Assembly: GCF_000390185.1 (NCBI RefSeq)
Contig: NZ_AQHR01000114.1
Location: forward strand, 1-64,000
Length of the DNA: 64,000 bases
Origin: Lunatimonas lonarensis
GTDB taxonomy: Bacteria > Bacteroidota > Bacteroidia > Cytophagales > Cyclobacteriaceae
Direction: 5' to 3'
Under the pieces are notes generated by a model. That model was not told where the DNA came from and ran no database searches. It worked only from the letters and a program-made list of their open reading frames with translations. Shown piece after piece: positions 7,691-16,157 of this stretch (position 1 is the first letter of the stretch; each line of letters opens with the position of its first letter). The position numbers and the translations under genes are program-made.

Positions 7691-9949
7691 TCAAGGAAAC
7701 TTCAAGCTGAGCATCACAAAGAAATTTCTCCCTGGTGCAAACAAGGGTCTCCTATCAGGTCCTATAGGACGGTTTAAGTGTTCATAATACGCCTGGTTGA
7801 GTAAGTTCTGAGCACCAATTTTTAGTGCTAATTGAGACGTAATCGCGTACGATGCATCGACATCAACTAGCGTAAATCCCGGGGTGGCCATTTCACCAAA
7901 GAGTGCTGAAACTCTGTTTTGTGAAGTCACATGGCGTAATCGGAGCGCTGTATGCAGCTTATTCTCCAAATGATTTCCTATCAAAGCATAGCGAATGTCC
8001 AAAGGTGCAATTTCAGGAAGTGCTTCTGAGATATTAAGATTTTGACCATAAGTATAGGCAAACGCAAACTGCTGCTGCACTCCCCAACCCAAATACTGAC
8101 TCAGGCTAAGTTCTATCCCTGTCTTCAACGCTCTATCGATGTTGATAAATTGCCTAACTCCAGGAGCAGAGGCTATTCTCGGGGTCAATTCTGTTCGCTC
8201 TGCTGTAATATAATCGGTCAAGTAGGCAGCAAAGGCATTAAACTCTACTTGGATTTTTTCTTTCCCATAGCCTACTACAAAATCTAACTGATTATTGGTT
8301 TCAGGTTTCAGTGCCGCATTCCCCACTAGCTCATAAGGGTCCATGCCAACTGGAAAGTAATTGATAAATCGCTCTGTCAAACTACCACTTCGCTGTACCC
8401 TAGCCAACCACACACTTAGATTAAGTTCATCTGTCAAGTCCTTTTTAAGTCCCAAAGAAATACCAGGATTCAATTGAGTGACTTGACTTGCTCCATTGGC
8501 TTGTTCGAATTCTGGTTCAACATCCCTCGCCACAGCGTGATTGACATCCATGCGACCACTTACTGAGAGCATGTATGCACCTAATGGCAAATTATAATTC
8601 ACAAAAGTTCCTAATTTTTGAATCTGTGAATTCTGCCAGGCATTATCCAATACAACTCTTCCAGCCATAGGGCCCATCAAAAATTCCCTTTCCCGGATTC
8701 CTTGTGCAGACTCAGAGCGGTAATCTGCCCCCGCATACATTCGTCCATTTCCTAACTTCCACAAACCTTCCGTACGTCCACCATAATTCTGAGTAAAAGC
8801 TGGTACTCGTGCATTGCTCATTCTAGGATTTAAATCTCTTAACAAATTATCCATCAGGTGGTCTACTTTAGTAAGATAAATAGAAGATGTCCATGACAAT
8901 AAGTTACGTTGCTGATAGGTACGTGTATGCCTCAAGGAAGCCATCCACGTGTCATCCGAACGTAAATCCATCGCCAAACTTGGAAAATCTACGTCTCTGG
9001 CAAAATTCCTATTGACCGTCACCTGAACCAAATCTCTTCTACCCACTTTAAAATCCCCATACATTCCGACCGTTCCTCTTCTAAAATTTGCTGGCACTAC
9101 ATTGCCCTCACCATCTACATAATCAGTGCCTGTAGACCATGACCCCATGACTCCGATATCATGATTCTCCCCTGACACCCCTACTCTGCCTTCATGTCTC
9201 CATATATTCCCATTACTCTCATACATAGTCGAATATCGTCCATAGACTCCATTGGGAGAGGAAAAGTTAGGATCTTCTTGTACAAAGTTGATCGTTCCGC
9301 CCAACCCAATGCCGTAGCGAAGGGCATGCGGTCCCTTGAGGATTTCCACTTGCTTGATACGGTTTAAGGCAATTTGAGAAGTTGGAGGATCCATTCGATT
9401 GGGGCAGGCGGCAATGGCTGACTGAAGGCCATCAATGACAATATTTAATTGCTCATACTTAAACCCTCTCATTACAGGATCAAAAGCAAAAGCCCCACTT
9501 TTTCGTATCCCGTTGACAACAGGATTTTGATTTAATATAGCTCCTGCATCGTGGTGGAGACGCTCTTGATCGGATATCATGATCCGCTGATCTTTTTCAT
9601 CCGTTTGTTTTAAAGAAATTATGGTGATCGGTTGCAAATGATAGGATTGTTCCATCCGTAAAATCTTGCCCACCCCTATAGCCGATTCGAGTTCTGATGC
9701 TTTTAAAGTCCATTTACCATATAAAACATGACTAAAATGAATGGATTCTCCTGCTTGAAAGCGAAGGGTGATTTTTCCAGAATCATCTGAAATACCGGAT
9801 TGATCAGCATACTGATAAGTCAATCCAATGATGGGTTCTAATGTTTGGCGATCGAGTAACTGGATCGTCTGGGCATTAGAAAATGTGATTGTTCCCCATA
9901 ACAATAGGAGATGCAGGGATATATGCGCTTGAATTAAAGGCGAGTTCAT
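7691..9949 (-). CDS. OprC-like TonB-dependent copper receptor
   Basis: Outer-membrane TonB-dependent receptor, probably importing copper. From the ATG at 9949 it has 752 residues; a TTG 36 bases further out would give a longer N-terminus without a proper signal peptide, so the ATG is preferred. After the signal (ending about SNAQ) comes a carboxypeptidase-like regulatory domain, a plug (about 130-235) and a beta-barrel ending LSLKFP. The plug has CPNRM (Cys182, Met186) and the barrel has HLM (His364, Met366). This reproduces the CxxxM plus HxM copper site of Pseudomonas OprC (C143, M147, H323, M325) with almost the same separation, 182 against 180 residues. It is the third gene of a leftward operon behind an NnrS-like gene, whose family is known to contain haem and copper. 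Confidence 0.85.
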   Translation of the reverse strand: MNSPLIQAHISLHLLLLWGTITFSNAQTIQLLDRQTLEPIIGLTYQYADQSGISDDSGKITLRFQAGESIHFSHVLYGKWTLKASELESAIGVGKILRMEQSYHLQPITIISLKQTDEKDQRIMISDQERLHHDAGAILNQNPVVNGIRKSGAFAFDPVMRGFKYEQLNIVIDGLQSAIAACPNRMDPPTSQIALNRIKQVEILKGPHALRYGIGLGGTINFVQEDPNFSSPNGVYGRYSTMYESNGNIWRHEGRVGVSGENHDIGVMGSWSTGTDYVDGEGNVVPANFRRGTVGMYGDFKVGRRDLVQVTVNRNFARDVDFPSLAMDLRSDDTWMASLRHTRTYQQRNLLSWTSSIYLTKVDHLMDNLLRDLNPRMSNARVPAFTQNYGGRTEGLWKLGNGRMYAGADYRSESAQGIREREFLMGPMAGRVVLDNAWQNSQIQKLGTFVNYNLPLGAYMLSVSGRMDVNHAVARDVEPEFEQANGASQVTQLNPGISLGLKKDLTDELNLSVWLARVQRSGSLTERFINYFPVGMDPYELVGNAALKPETNNQLDFVVGYGKEKIQVEFNAFAAYLTDYITAERTELTPRIASAPGVRQFINIDRALKTGIELSLSQYLGWGVQQQFAFAYTYGQNLNISEALPEIAPLDIRYALIGNHLENKLHTALRLRHVTSQNRVSALFGEMATPGFTLVDVDASYAITSQLALKIGAQNLLNQAYYEHLNRPIGPDRRPLFAPGRNFFVMLSLKFP

Positions 9950-10059
9950 AAGAGTAATTTTGAAATTAAAGTAAGGCTTGGACAAAACCGATCCATGCTA
10001 ACTCGCAGAGGAGTAGCTGGCAGGTAATTTGTCAATACACATGTGGATCTTTAAAAAAA

Positions 10060-10434
10060 TCAGGCAGTTGGAGGATGAAAGAATTCAAGATAAGCTCCTT
10101 GAGGTTGATTGGCTGGCACGAATAAACATTCAGACCTATCAACTACTTTTCTCTGGGTTAAAAAAACCTGATTGGCAGATGTCGACAAGTACAGCATTTG
10201 TACCTCTTCAGGAATCAGCCCCTTCTTGTTGTCTTTATGATCTTTTGCTTGGTCCAAGCGCTTATCCAATTCACACAATCCATCACATGCCAATTCAGGC
10301 TGCGCTTTGTTTTCACAAAAGGCCTCTGCAATAGCTACCCTATTCAAGTAAAAATGCGTCTGAATCAGGGAATAGTTCATTCCTGAAAGCAGCAATAGCA
10401 GTGATAGGGCTATATGTGTAAGAAACTTCAGCAT
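10060..10434 (-). CDS. Small exported or anchored Cys-containing protein
   Basis: A 124-residue protein with an N-terminal hydrophobic segment (about 5-20) and then a cysteine cluster, FCENKAQPELACDGLCELDK, near residues 39-58. The spacing C-x10-C-x3-C resembles short proteins often encoded beside copper-type TonB receptors in Bacteroidota; I know no proven function. It lies 18 bases after the NnrS-like gene and 110 bases before the OprC-like gene on the same strand. A periplasmic metal (probably copper) relay between receptor and membrane is the natural hypothesis. The C-terminal half (LYLSTSANQVFLTQRK and onward) shows no motif I recognise. Confidence 0.7.
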   Translation of the reverse strand: MLKFLTHIALSLLLLLSGMNYSLIQTHFYLNRVAIAEAFCENKAQPELACDGLCELDKRLDQAKDHKDNKKGLIPEEVQMLYLSTSANQVFLTQRKVVDRSECLFVPANQPQGAYLEFFHPPTA

Positions 10435-10452
10435 TTGCTATAGAGTTGCAAA

Positions 10453-11598
10453 TTAGTTTTCATTCATTGTTATCATGTGACCAAGGTCACGGTTAATGCT
10501 TTCTTTATTTTTTGTTTGTTGAGATTTTCTCTTCCTCCTATTGACCATAATCTTGATAAGTACAATCGCAGCCATCATGACAAACATGGTAATGATCGTC
10601 CAACCATTGATGATACCAAAAAGAATTCTCCATTCAGGCAGTTTTACAAGAGCAGCACCCAATCTTCCCAACAAGCTCAACTGAAAAACCACCCATCCTA
10701 TCCAAAGAACCGGATGATAGGGTTTTTCCTGAATGGAGAGAATCATGGGAAAGATAATCGGGGCATGGGCCCAGATCATGGAGAAAGCAAAACCTAAAAA
10801 GAAGGTGTGCAGGTAAAGGTCATAAAATAAGGGATGGGAATTTAAAAAGCACAATATCAACCCATGCAATACCAACCAAACATAACCCACCTTCAGGCCA
10901 ACTCCGATGTATTTGAACTGCTTTTCTTTCTTGGCAGCAATTTTCGCCATATCAAAGTGTAGCAACCAAAAGGCAATGAATATGGCAGCAAATCCCATGA
11001 CCCAGTTACCGGACTGATGGAAAGGCATCCACATGCCGATAAAAAATAATGCTAGTAGAATGTAAAGAATAATTTTAGCATAGCTTGGTGTTGGTAAAAA
11101 CTTACTTAACTCCAATCGCTCTCCTACGATTGTAAATAAAAGAAAGCCAATCCACCATGGAACAGCCGCAGGGACAAAATCACTTGTAATCAATGCAACA
11201 TTGCCAATCATCCAAGAAATCGCTCCTATAGACATGACATATTGATAGGGCTTGGGATGCCTTAGGCTTTGAAAGTACATCATCAATACCAAGCCCACAC
11301 TTCCTGTCAATTGCAAGTAGAAAGCAAAAAAACTCCACCCCGGAATCACTAATACCGGGATGGAGAAACCGTTTAAAAGTACTACCAACAACCACCATTT
11401 ATTCTTCATTACCATGGCCCTCTCAAGGGAAATGAGAGTTCCGAGAAACCCTCCCACCATCAATAAACCATGTTGCATACCTGCCCCGGCCAACATCCAT
11501 GTCATATCTCCTAAGCGGTTAGCACCACCACTGATACCTAAGAGCAAAGCTCCAATCACAAAGGGGAAAATCAAGGCTGGTTTTAAAATCGTTTTCAT
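10453..11598 (-). CDS. NnrS-like multi-pass membrane protein
   Basis: Predicted inner-membrane protein of 381 residues with about 11-12 hydrophobic segments and a basic C-terminal tail (VNRRKRKSQQ). His residues occur in or near helices, notably MQHGLLMVGG (about 43), LHTFFLGFAFSMIWAHAP (about 265-282) and MPFHQSG. This layout resembles NnrS, a haem- and copper-containing membrane protein linked to NO tolerance, but the match is from memory and distant, so the name is tentative. It is the first gene of the leftward operon with the Cys-containing protein and OprC-like receptor. Two Rrf2-type motifs (11695 and 11781) lie between it and the divergent nrdD gene. Another possibility is a divergent haem-copper oxidase-like protein. 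Confidence 0.55.
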   Translation of the reverse strand: MKTILKPALIFPFVIGALLLGISGGANRLGDMTWMLAGAGMQHGLLMVGGFLGTLISLERAMVMKNKWWLLVVLLNGFSIPVLVIPGWSFFAFYLQLTGSVGLVLMMYFQSLRHPKPYQYVMSIGAISWMIGNVALITSDFVPAAVPWWIGFLLFTIVGERLELSKFLPTPSYAKIILYILLALFFIGMWMPFHQSGNWVMGFAAIFIAFWLLHFDMAKIAAKKEKQFKYIGVGLKVGYVWLVLHGLILCFLNSHPLFYDLYLHTFFLGFAFSMIWAHAPIIFPMILSIQEKPYHPVLWIGWVVFQLSLLGRLGAALVKLPEWRILFGIINGWTIITMFVMMAAIVLIKIMVNRRKRKSQQTKNKESINRDLGHMITMNEN

Positions 11599-11936
11599 AG
11601 TAAAGGACTTTTTTATCCTTTTTTAGTTTTTGAAAAAAGGGAAATTTAAAATATCCCTCTATCAATGGCTCAAAGATAGTGAAAAAATATTATCGGACAA
11701 ATATATCTTTTATTTTTTAAAGTAATTTTTCACTGTCTAAAAAAATGAATAACATTAACAAACCATTAAAAAATTTTAGAGGACAAATTTATCCTTTTTT
11801 AAACAAAACAGCGAATTATTACCAGAATATTTTTCATGATTTAAGTCAAGTCCATGCATGACAAATACCCTATTCCAACCATTACCTTACAATTATCTTG
11901 TTCAAGTTTATAACATATAAAATTAACAGGTAATCA
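11599..11936. promoter_or_regulatory. Divergent control region, NnrS-like gene / nrdD
   Basis: This 338-base, very AT-rich region separates the leftward NnrS-like operon from the rightward nrdD operon. It holds GGACAAATATATCT at 11695-11708, GGACAAATTTATCC at 11781-11794, and TGATTTAAGTCA (11837-11848), a near-match to an FNR box, 88 bases before the nrdD start. The two Rrf2-type motifs are 86 bases apart, so each may serve one of the two divergent promoters. No coding frame is seen. Confidence 0.6.
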
Positions 11937-14039
11937 ATGGATCAATTTGTCATCAAAAGAAACGGAGAATACGCCCCATTCGAAGCATACAAAATAAAGG
12001 ATGCACTTATTAAAGGGTTTCAGAGCGTACATCAGGTATATGACCCTGTAGTCTTTCAAAAAATATTAAAGAAACTAGATGTTCAAACCACCTGGGCGGT
12101 AGAGGATATTCAGGATATCATTGAGAAGCAGCTTTTTGAAACTGGTAATTTTGATATCATGCGCTCTTTTATGCTTTACCGGCACACTAGGAAAATGCAA
12201 CGGGAACACGTAGCCGGGCTAAATGAAGACACCACCTATGTGGACAGCACACAGACTATAGAAGAATATATTATGGAAACCGATTGGCGGATCAACGCCA
12301 ATGCTAATACCTCCTATTCCAATGCAGGGTTGGTGAATAATGTTGCCGGGAAAATCATCGCCAATTATTGGTTGGACAAAATCTACAACAAGGAAGAAGG
12401 CTATGCCCACCGCAATGGGGACATACACATTCACGACCTGGATTGTCTTACCGGCTATTGTGCCGGATGGTCTCTCAGGGTGTTACTCAATGAGGGCTTC
12501 AACGGTGTACGGGGAAGGGTGGAAAGTAGGCCCCCCTCCCACTTTCGTGAGGCGCTTGGACAGATGGCCAATTTTCTCGGGATACTTCAAAGCGAATGGG
12601 CCGGTGCACAGGCCTTCAGTTCTTTTGATACTTATCTGGCGCCTTATGTTTTCAAAGACAATTTAAGTCAAAAAGACGTAGAAAAAGCCATTCGTTCTTT
12701 TGTATACAACTTAAATGTTCCCGCAAGATGGGGACAATCCCCTTTTACCAATATTACTTTGGACTGGGTGGTTCCGGAGGACCTCAAAGATCAAATTCCC
12801 ACTAAAAATGACCTTCACCTTTTCAAAGGATTGGAGGACCCCGGGTTTTTGATCAGGGTGATAGGTAGAGGGGTCAATAATGTAGAAGAAATGACTTATA
12901 AGCATTTCCAAAAGGAAATGAACATGATCAATAAGGCCTACTACACAATAATGACAGAAGGAGACGCCTCCGGACAGCCCTTCACATTTCCTATTCCTAC
13001 CGTCAATATCACAGAAGATTTTGACTGGTATGGAGAAAATACAGACTTGCTTTTTGAGAATACCGCCAAAATTGGTTCTTCCTACTTCCAAAACTTTATT
13101 GGAAGTCAATACATGTATGATGAAAATGGAAATAAAATAGAAAACCCCGAAGCCTATAAGCCCAATGCGGTCCGCAGTATGTGTTGTAGGCTACAGTTGG
13201 ACCTAAGGGAACTATTGAAGCGGGGCAATGGTCTTTTTGGCTCAGCAGAGATGACCGGAAGTATTGGAGTAGTCACCATCAATATGGCCCGATTGGGATA
13301 TATCTATAGGGGAAACAAACAAGGGCTTTACGACAGACTGGACACCTTAATGGCCATTGCTAAATCTACCTTGGAGAAAAAGAGAAATTTTATTCAGGAA
13401 ATGTACGATCGAGGACTTTACCCTTACACCAAAAGGTACCTACCACATTTCAGAAACCACTTCTCCACCATTGGAGTCAATGGAATGAATGAAATGATAT
13501 TGAATTTCACTTGTGAAAATGAAGATATAACAGGAGATTTTGGGCAGCAGTTTGCCACTGAAATTCTGGAATACATCAGAAATAGGATGAAAGAATTCCA
13601 AGAAGAAACTGGAAACCTTTACAACCTGGAGGCCACCCCGGCCGAAGGCACTACTTATCGCTTTGCCAAAGAAGACCGCAAACGCTTCGGGGATATCATT
13701 CAGGCTGGGACCGGCGAAAACATCTATTATACCAACAGTTCCCAAATACCGGTGGATTTTACTGATGATCCATTTGAAGCCTTGATGCTTCAGGATGAAT
13801 TACAGTGTAAATATACAGGGGGAACCGTCCTGCACTTGTACATGCGGGAAAAACTTTCCACGCCGGAAGCTTGCCGCAACCTGGTCAAAAAGGTCCTCTC
13901 CAATTTTAAACTCCCTTACATTACGGTAACTCCTGTATTCAGCATCTGTCCTGTACATGGATACCTGAATGGTGAACATGAATATTGCCCAAAATGTGAT
14001 GAAATTCTATTAGATCAAATTAACCATAAAACCTCTTAA
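11937..14039 (+). CDS. nrdD: Anaerobic ribonucleoside-triphosphate reductase, large part (no glycyl site)
   Basis: Class III ribonucleotide reductase, which makes deoxyribonucleotides without oxygen. The 700 residues start with an ATP-cone (about 1-90, beginning with the FVIKRNGEY signature), then the ten-stranded barrel with NrdD hallmarks such as MCCRLQLDLRELLKRGNG near 412, and end with a zinc site (CPVH ... CPKC, about 670-686). The frame stops at TAA 14037-14039 before the RVxGY glycyl-radical loop that every active NrdD needs. That loop is encoded in the same frame right after, beginning with an ATG only one codon beyond the stop. So this is either a natural two-piece enzyme, a nonsense mutation, or a recoded stop. 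The rest of the sequence looks intact. Confidence 0.93.
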   Translation: MDQFVIKRNGEYAPFEAYKIKDALIKGFQSVHQVYDPVVFQKILKKLDVQTTWAVEDIQDIIEKQLFETGNFDIMRSFMLYRHTRKMQREHVAGLNEDTTYVDSTQTIEEYIMETDWRINANANTSYSNAGLVNNVAGKIIANYWLDKIYNKEEGYAHRNGDIHIHDLDCLTGYCAGWSLRVLLNEGFNGVRGRVESRPPSHFREALGQMANFLGILQSEWAGAQAFSSFDTYLAPYVFKDNLSQKDVEKAIRSFVYNLNVPARWGQSPFTNITLDWVVPEDLKDQIPTKNDLHLFKGLEDPGFLIRVIGRGVNNVEEMTYKHFQKEMNMINKAYYTIMTEGDASGQPFTFPIPTVNITEDFDWYGENTDLLFENTAKIGSSYFQNFIGSQYMYDENGNKIENPEAYKPNAVRSMCCRLQLDLRELLKRGNGLFGSAEMTGSIGVVTINMARLGYIYRGNKQGLYDRLDTLMAIAKSTLEKKRNFIQEMYDRGLYPYTKRYLPHFRNHFSTIGVNGMNEMILNFTCENEDITGDFGQQFATEILEYIRNRMKEFQEETGNLYNLEATPAEGTTYRFAKEDRKRFGDIIQAGTGENIYYTNSSQIPVDFTDDPFEALMLQDELQCKYTGGTVLHLYMREKLSTPEACRNLVKKVLSNFKLPYITVTPVFSICPVHGYLNGEHEYCPKCDEILLDQINHKTS

Positions 14040-14042
14040 GTT

Positions 14043-14240
14043 ATGCAAACAAATGAAGCAACAATTGAAAAAATTGAAACCCAAACCTGGCTGGAAGCCA
14101 ACAGGGATAAAAGAACCAAATGTTTGGTCTATACCCGGGTAATGGGATACCACAGGCCAGTAGAAAGTTTTAACATTGGAAAAAAAGGTGAACACAAGCA
14201 ACGGGAACATTTCAAAGAAGAAAAGGACAGATACTGCTAG
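14043..14240 (+). CDS. NrdD glycyl-radical C-terminal piece (separate 65-residue frame)
   Basis: This 65-residue frame carries the missing end of NrdD: KRTKCLVYTRVMGYHRPV, with the radical Gly at residue 35 (codon 14145-14147), then SFNIGKKGEHKQREHF. It is in the same reading frame as the upstream nrdD, separated by TAA-GTT-ATG. The first 20 or so residues (MQTNEATIEKIETQTWLEAN) form a hydrophilic linker not needed for the loop itself. It ends inside the nrdG frame, which starts before its stop. A separately made glycyl domain would parallel GrcA (YfiD), the spare part that repairs pyruvate formate-lyase in E. coli. I am sure the sequence encodes the glycyl loop; whether it is made as its own protein is inference. 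Confidence 0.85.
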   Translation: MQTNEATIEKIETQTWLEANRDKRTKCLVYTRVMGYHRPVESFNIGKKGEHKQREHFKEEKDRYC

Positions 14241-14910
14241 ACCCATTTATAGCATTACCCCTTTTACATTACTGGATTATCCTGACCATACAGCCTGCAT
14301 CCTTTGGTTTGCAGGCTGTAACATGCGTTGTGGATACTGTTACAATCCTGAGATTGTAGACGGAAAAGGTAAGATCAGCTATGGGGATGTTCTTCATTTT
14401 CTGGAGAAAAGAAAAAATCTTCTGGATGCGGTAGTATTCAGTGGTGGGGAGTGTACCCTCCATCAAAATGTCCTGTGGTTAGCCCATCAAATCAAAGAAT
14501 TGGGCATGAAGGTGAAGATCGACACCAACGGCAGCAGACCGCACGTTTTGGAAAACCTCATCGCAGAGAAACTGGTAGATTACGTCGCTTTGGACTTTAA
14601 AGCCCTGCCTGGAGCTTATCAGAAAATAACAGCCTCCCAGCTTTACGGTGAATTTGTAGAAAGTCTGGACATCTTGGTCAGTAACAATATTCCTTTTGAG
14701 GTCCGCACTACCCTACACAGTAGGTTAATTAGTCAAAGTGATCTGGTAGAAATGGCTAAATTCCTTCAAGAAAAAGGCTATCAAGGAAAATACTATTTAC
14801 AACATTATGTTGGGGACACAGGCAGTATTTCTTTTTTGCCTGAAAGCTGCAAGAGTGTTTTTATCAACAGTGAATTTGAACTCCCAAAAAACATTATTTG
14901 GCGGAACTAA
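14176..14910 (+). CDS. nrdG: Anaerobic ribonucleotide reductase activase NrdG
   Basis: Radical SAM enzyme that installs the glycyl radical on NrdD by hydrogen abstraction. It has the cluster motif CNMRCGYC (Cys48, Cys52, Cys55 from the first possible start), the SAM-contact FSGGECTL, and the family opening SITPFTLLDYPDHTACILW. Length up to 244 residues is normal. There is no ATG before the cluster: the first possible starts are TTG at 14176 and GTG at 14188, so the start is uncertain. Either one overlaps the glycyl-piece frame by more than 50 bases in another frame, suggesting translational coupling of the radical domain and its activase. Confidence 0.92.
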   Translation: MEKKVNTSNGNISKKKRTDTARPIYSITPFTLLDYPDHTACILWFAGCNMRCGYCYNPEIVDGKGKISYGDVLHFLEKRKNLLDAVVFSGGECTLHQNVLWLAHQIKELGMKVKIDTNGSRPHVLENLIAEKLVDYVALDFKALPGAYQKITASQLYGEFVESLDILVSNNIPFEVRTTLHSRLISQSDLVEMAKFLQEKGYQGKYYLQHYVGDTGSISFLPESCKSVFINSEFELPKNIIWRN

Positions 14911-14940
14911 AAAGGCGATGTATCTGCCTCACCTTTTTTT
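14909..14940 (+). terminator. Probable terminator of the nrdD operon
   Basis: AAAAAGG (14909-14915) can pair with CCTTTTTTT (14932-14940), with an inner AGGC/GCCT stem (14913-14916 with 14926-14929) as an alternative. It lies at the nrdG stop and ends in a T-run, facing the convergent osmC gene. The two folds compete, so the call is moderate. Confidence 0.5.
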
Positions 14941-14953
14941 GGATTCAAATACC

Positions 14954-15403
14954 TTAAACACAAACTTCAGAAAACTTAATGATAGGACTGATACTTACTT
15001 TACTTAGAATAGAGTTGGTTATCAAACATGCCTTCTCTGATTTTTCCAAAATCTTCAAAGCCTTTGCTTCCTGTTCATCCACACAAATAGTAAGTTCGGG
15101 TTTTAAAATAACTTCACTCATCATCCATTTTCCAGATTCCTTCGATAATTTACCATACGCCTTACACGAAAAAAACTCATATTTTAAATGGTAATTCTCC
15201 GCAACAGCCAAGAAGGTGGTCATAAAACAACTATTTACTGCTGCTGTAAAAAGATGCTCTGGGGACCAAATACCGGGTACACCATGTGGAAACTCAGGCG
15301 GAGTAGCACATAAAATTACTTGGTCCAATTCAGGAGAACTCATTTGGCCGATTCTTCCATCTTGCCATTGGACATTTATTTGATACATATAGGAGTCTAA
15401 CAT
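14954..15403 (-). CDS. OsmC/Ohr-family protein
   Basis: OsmC-fold protein, a family of thiol peroxidases that remove organic hydroperoxides. From the ATG at 15403 it has 149 residues; a later ATG at 15388 (MYQINVQW) is also possible, and a TTG at 15511 would only add unconserved sequence. The paired cysteines expected for the family are present at Cys59 (AVNSCFMTTFLA) and Cys126 (EKACLITNSI), and PEHLFTAAVNSC is characteristic. It faces nrdG. Two operator-like motifs (15435-15448 and 15460-15473) lie just upstream of the start, suggesting the same Rrf2-type control as the anaerobic genes. Confidence 0.88.
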   Translation of the reverse strand: MLDSYMYQINVQWQDGRIGQMSSPELDQVILCATPPEFPHGVPGIWSPEHLFTAAVNSCFMTTFLAVAENYHLKYEFFSCKAYGKLSKESGKWMMSEVILKPELTICVDEQEAKALKILEKSEKACLITNSILSKVSISPIIKFSEVCV

Positions 15404-15434
15404 ATATAAAGTTGAATTAGATAGTGAAGTAATG

Positions 15435-15473
15435 GGACAAAATTTCCCTTGCAAATAAAAGACTTTATTGTCT
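15435..15473 (-). promoter_or_regulatory. Paired Rrf2-type motifs before osmC
   Basis: GGACAAAATTTCCC (15435-15448) and AGACTTTATTGTCT (15460-15473) are degenerate relatives of GGACAAATWTATCC, with starts 25 bases apart. The second is part of a longer inverted repeat, AAATAAAAGAC / GTCTTTATTT. Pairs with similar spacing occur before Rrf2 copies B and C. They lie 32-70 bases upstream of the osmC start. Confidence 0.45.
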
Positions 15474-15540
15474 TTATTTAAACAAAGGTAAAAATGGTTT
15501 TGAAATATCAACCTAATATTTGCAAGTATTTTTTAATGAC

Positions 15541-15552
15541 TGATATTAATCA
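15541..15552. promoter_or_regulatory. FNR-like box between osmC and the hemerythrin gene
   Basis: TGATATTAATCA is an exact TGAT-N4-ATCA box, 138 bases upstream of the osmC start and just beyond the stop of the leftward hemerythrin gene. It fits a Crp/Fnr-type activator site for osmC, although the distance is long. Confidence 0.4.
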
Positions 15553-15692
15553 TGCTTGTAGCTAGTTTGTCGATGATATGACGGCTCCTAAAAAAAAGCG
15601 TACATTTAAACCTGATGTGAAAAAAACGGAAACTACATCTCCAGACAGTCAAAAAAAGATTAGGTTAACCCCTGTATGCTCATTTGTTAACA

Positions 15693-16157
15693 TCACCTCC
15701 AAAATTCATCTTCCCATACCGCACAGGAAGATTCCCCAGCATGGTTTTTGGCAATAGTATCAAGTTCTTGCTCGGTAGCTATATCCTGTATTTTATTGAA
15801 TAGTACCCTCTCTTCAAACCTGATATGCGCTTCTAAGTCATGCTCTATTTTTCTCAGGTAATCATAGTCTGATTGCTGTCTATGAAAGAGCTCTTCCAGA
15901 TGTTTATGTTCTTCCAGTACTTGTTTGACCAAAGCATCATCCCTTCCCAAAACTGGAAAAACAAATTCCTCTTCAATAGAAAAATGTAGCTTTAAATATG
16001 TCTGCCAAAACCACTTACAATACTTATTGATCCGCTCTCCATCTACACCAAGTTTGATTCCATGACGGATTTTAAAACATAGCAATAATCCTTGATGATG
16101 ATCCTTGCTCAATCCATGCAACGCTTTATCTCTTTTAATTGGCGGATGTTTAGTCAT
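15693..16157 (-). CDS. Hemerythrin HHE-domain protein
   Basis: Four-helix di-iron protein of 154 residues. The ligand pattern is visible: His20/His21 (KDHHQG), His58 and Glu62 (HFSIEEE), His84 (EEHKHLEEL), and His111 and Glu115 (HIRFEERVLF). Such proteins bind O2 or NO or act in iron-sulfur repair. It is on the minus strand between osmC and the nitrate operon, divergent from narK. The nearby RIC proteins also use a hemerythrin fold, so NO-related iron handling is plausible, but this one lacks the DUF542 domain. No signal peptide, so cytoplasmic. Confidence 0.88.
   Translation of the reverse strand: MTKHPPIKRDKALHGLSKDHHQGLLLCFKIRHGIKLGVDGERINKYCKWFWQTYLKLHFSIEEEFVFPVLGRDDALVKQVLEEHKHLEELFHRQQSDYDYLRKIEHDLEAHIRFEERVLFNKIQDIATEQELDTIAKNHAGESSCAVWEDEFWR

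Noticed and set aside
9950-9985. TTG-extended start of the OprC-like receptor
   Set aside because: The extra 12 residues spoil the signal peptide; the ATG at 9949 gives a normal one.
10477-10490. Perfect palindrome GTGACC-AA-GGTCAC
   Set aside because: It lies inside the coding end of the NnrS-like gene, not in a promoter, and has no second copy.
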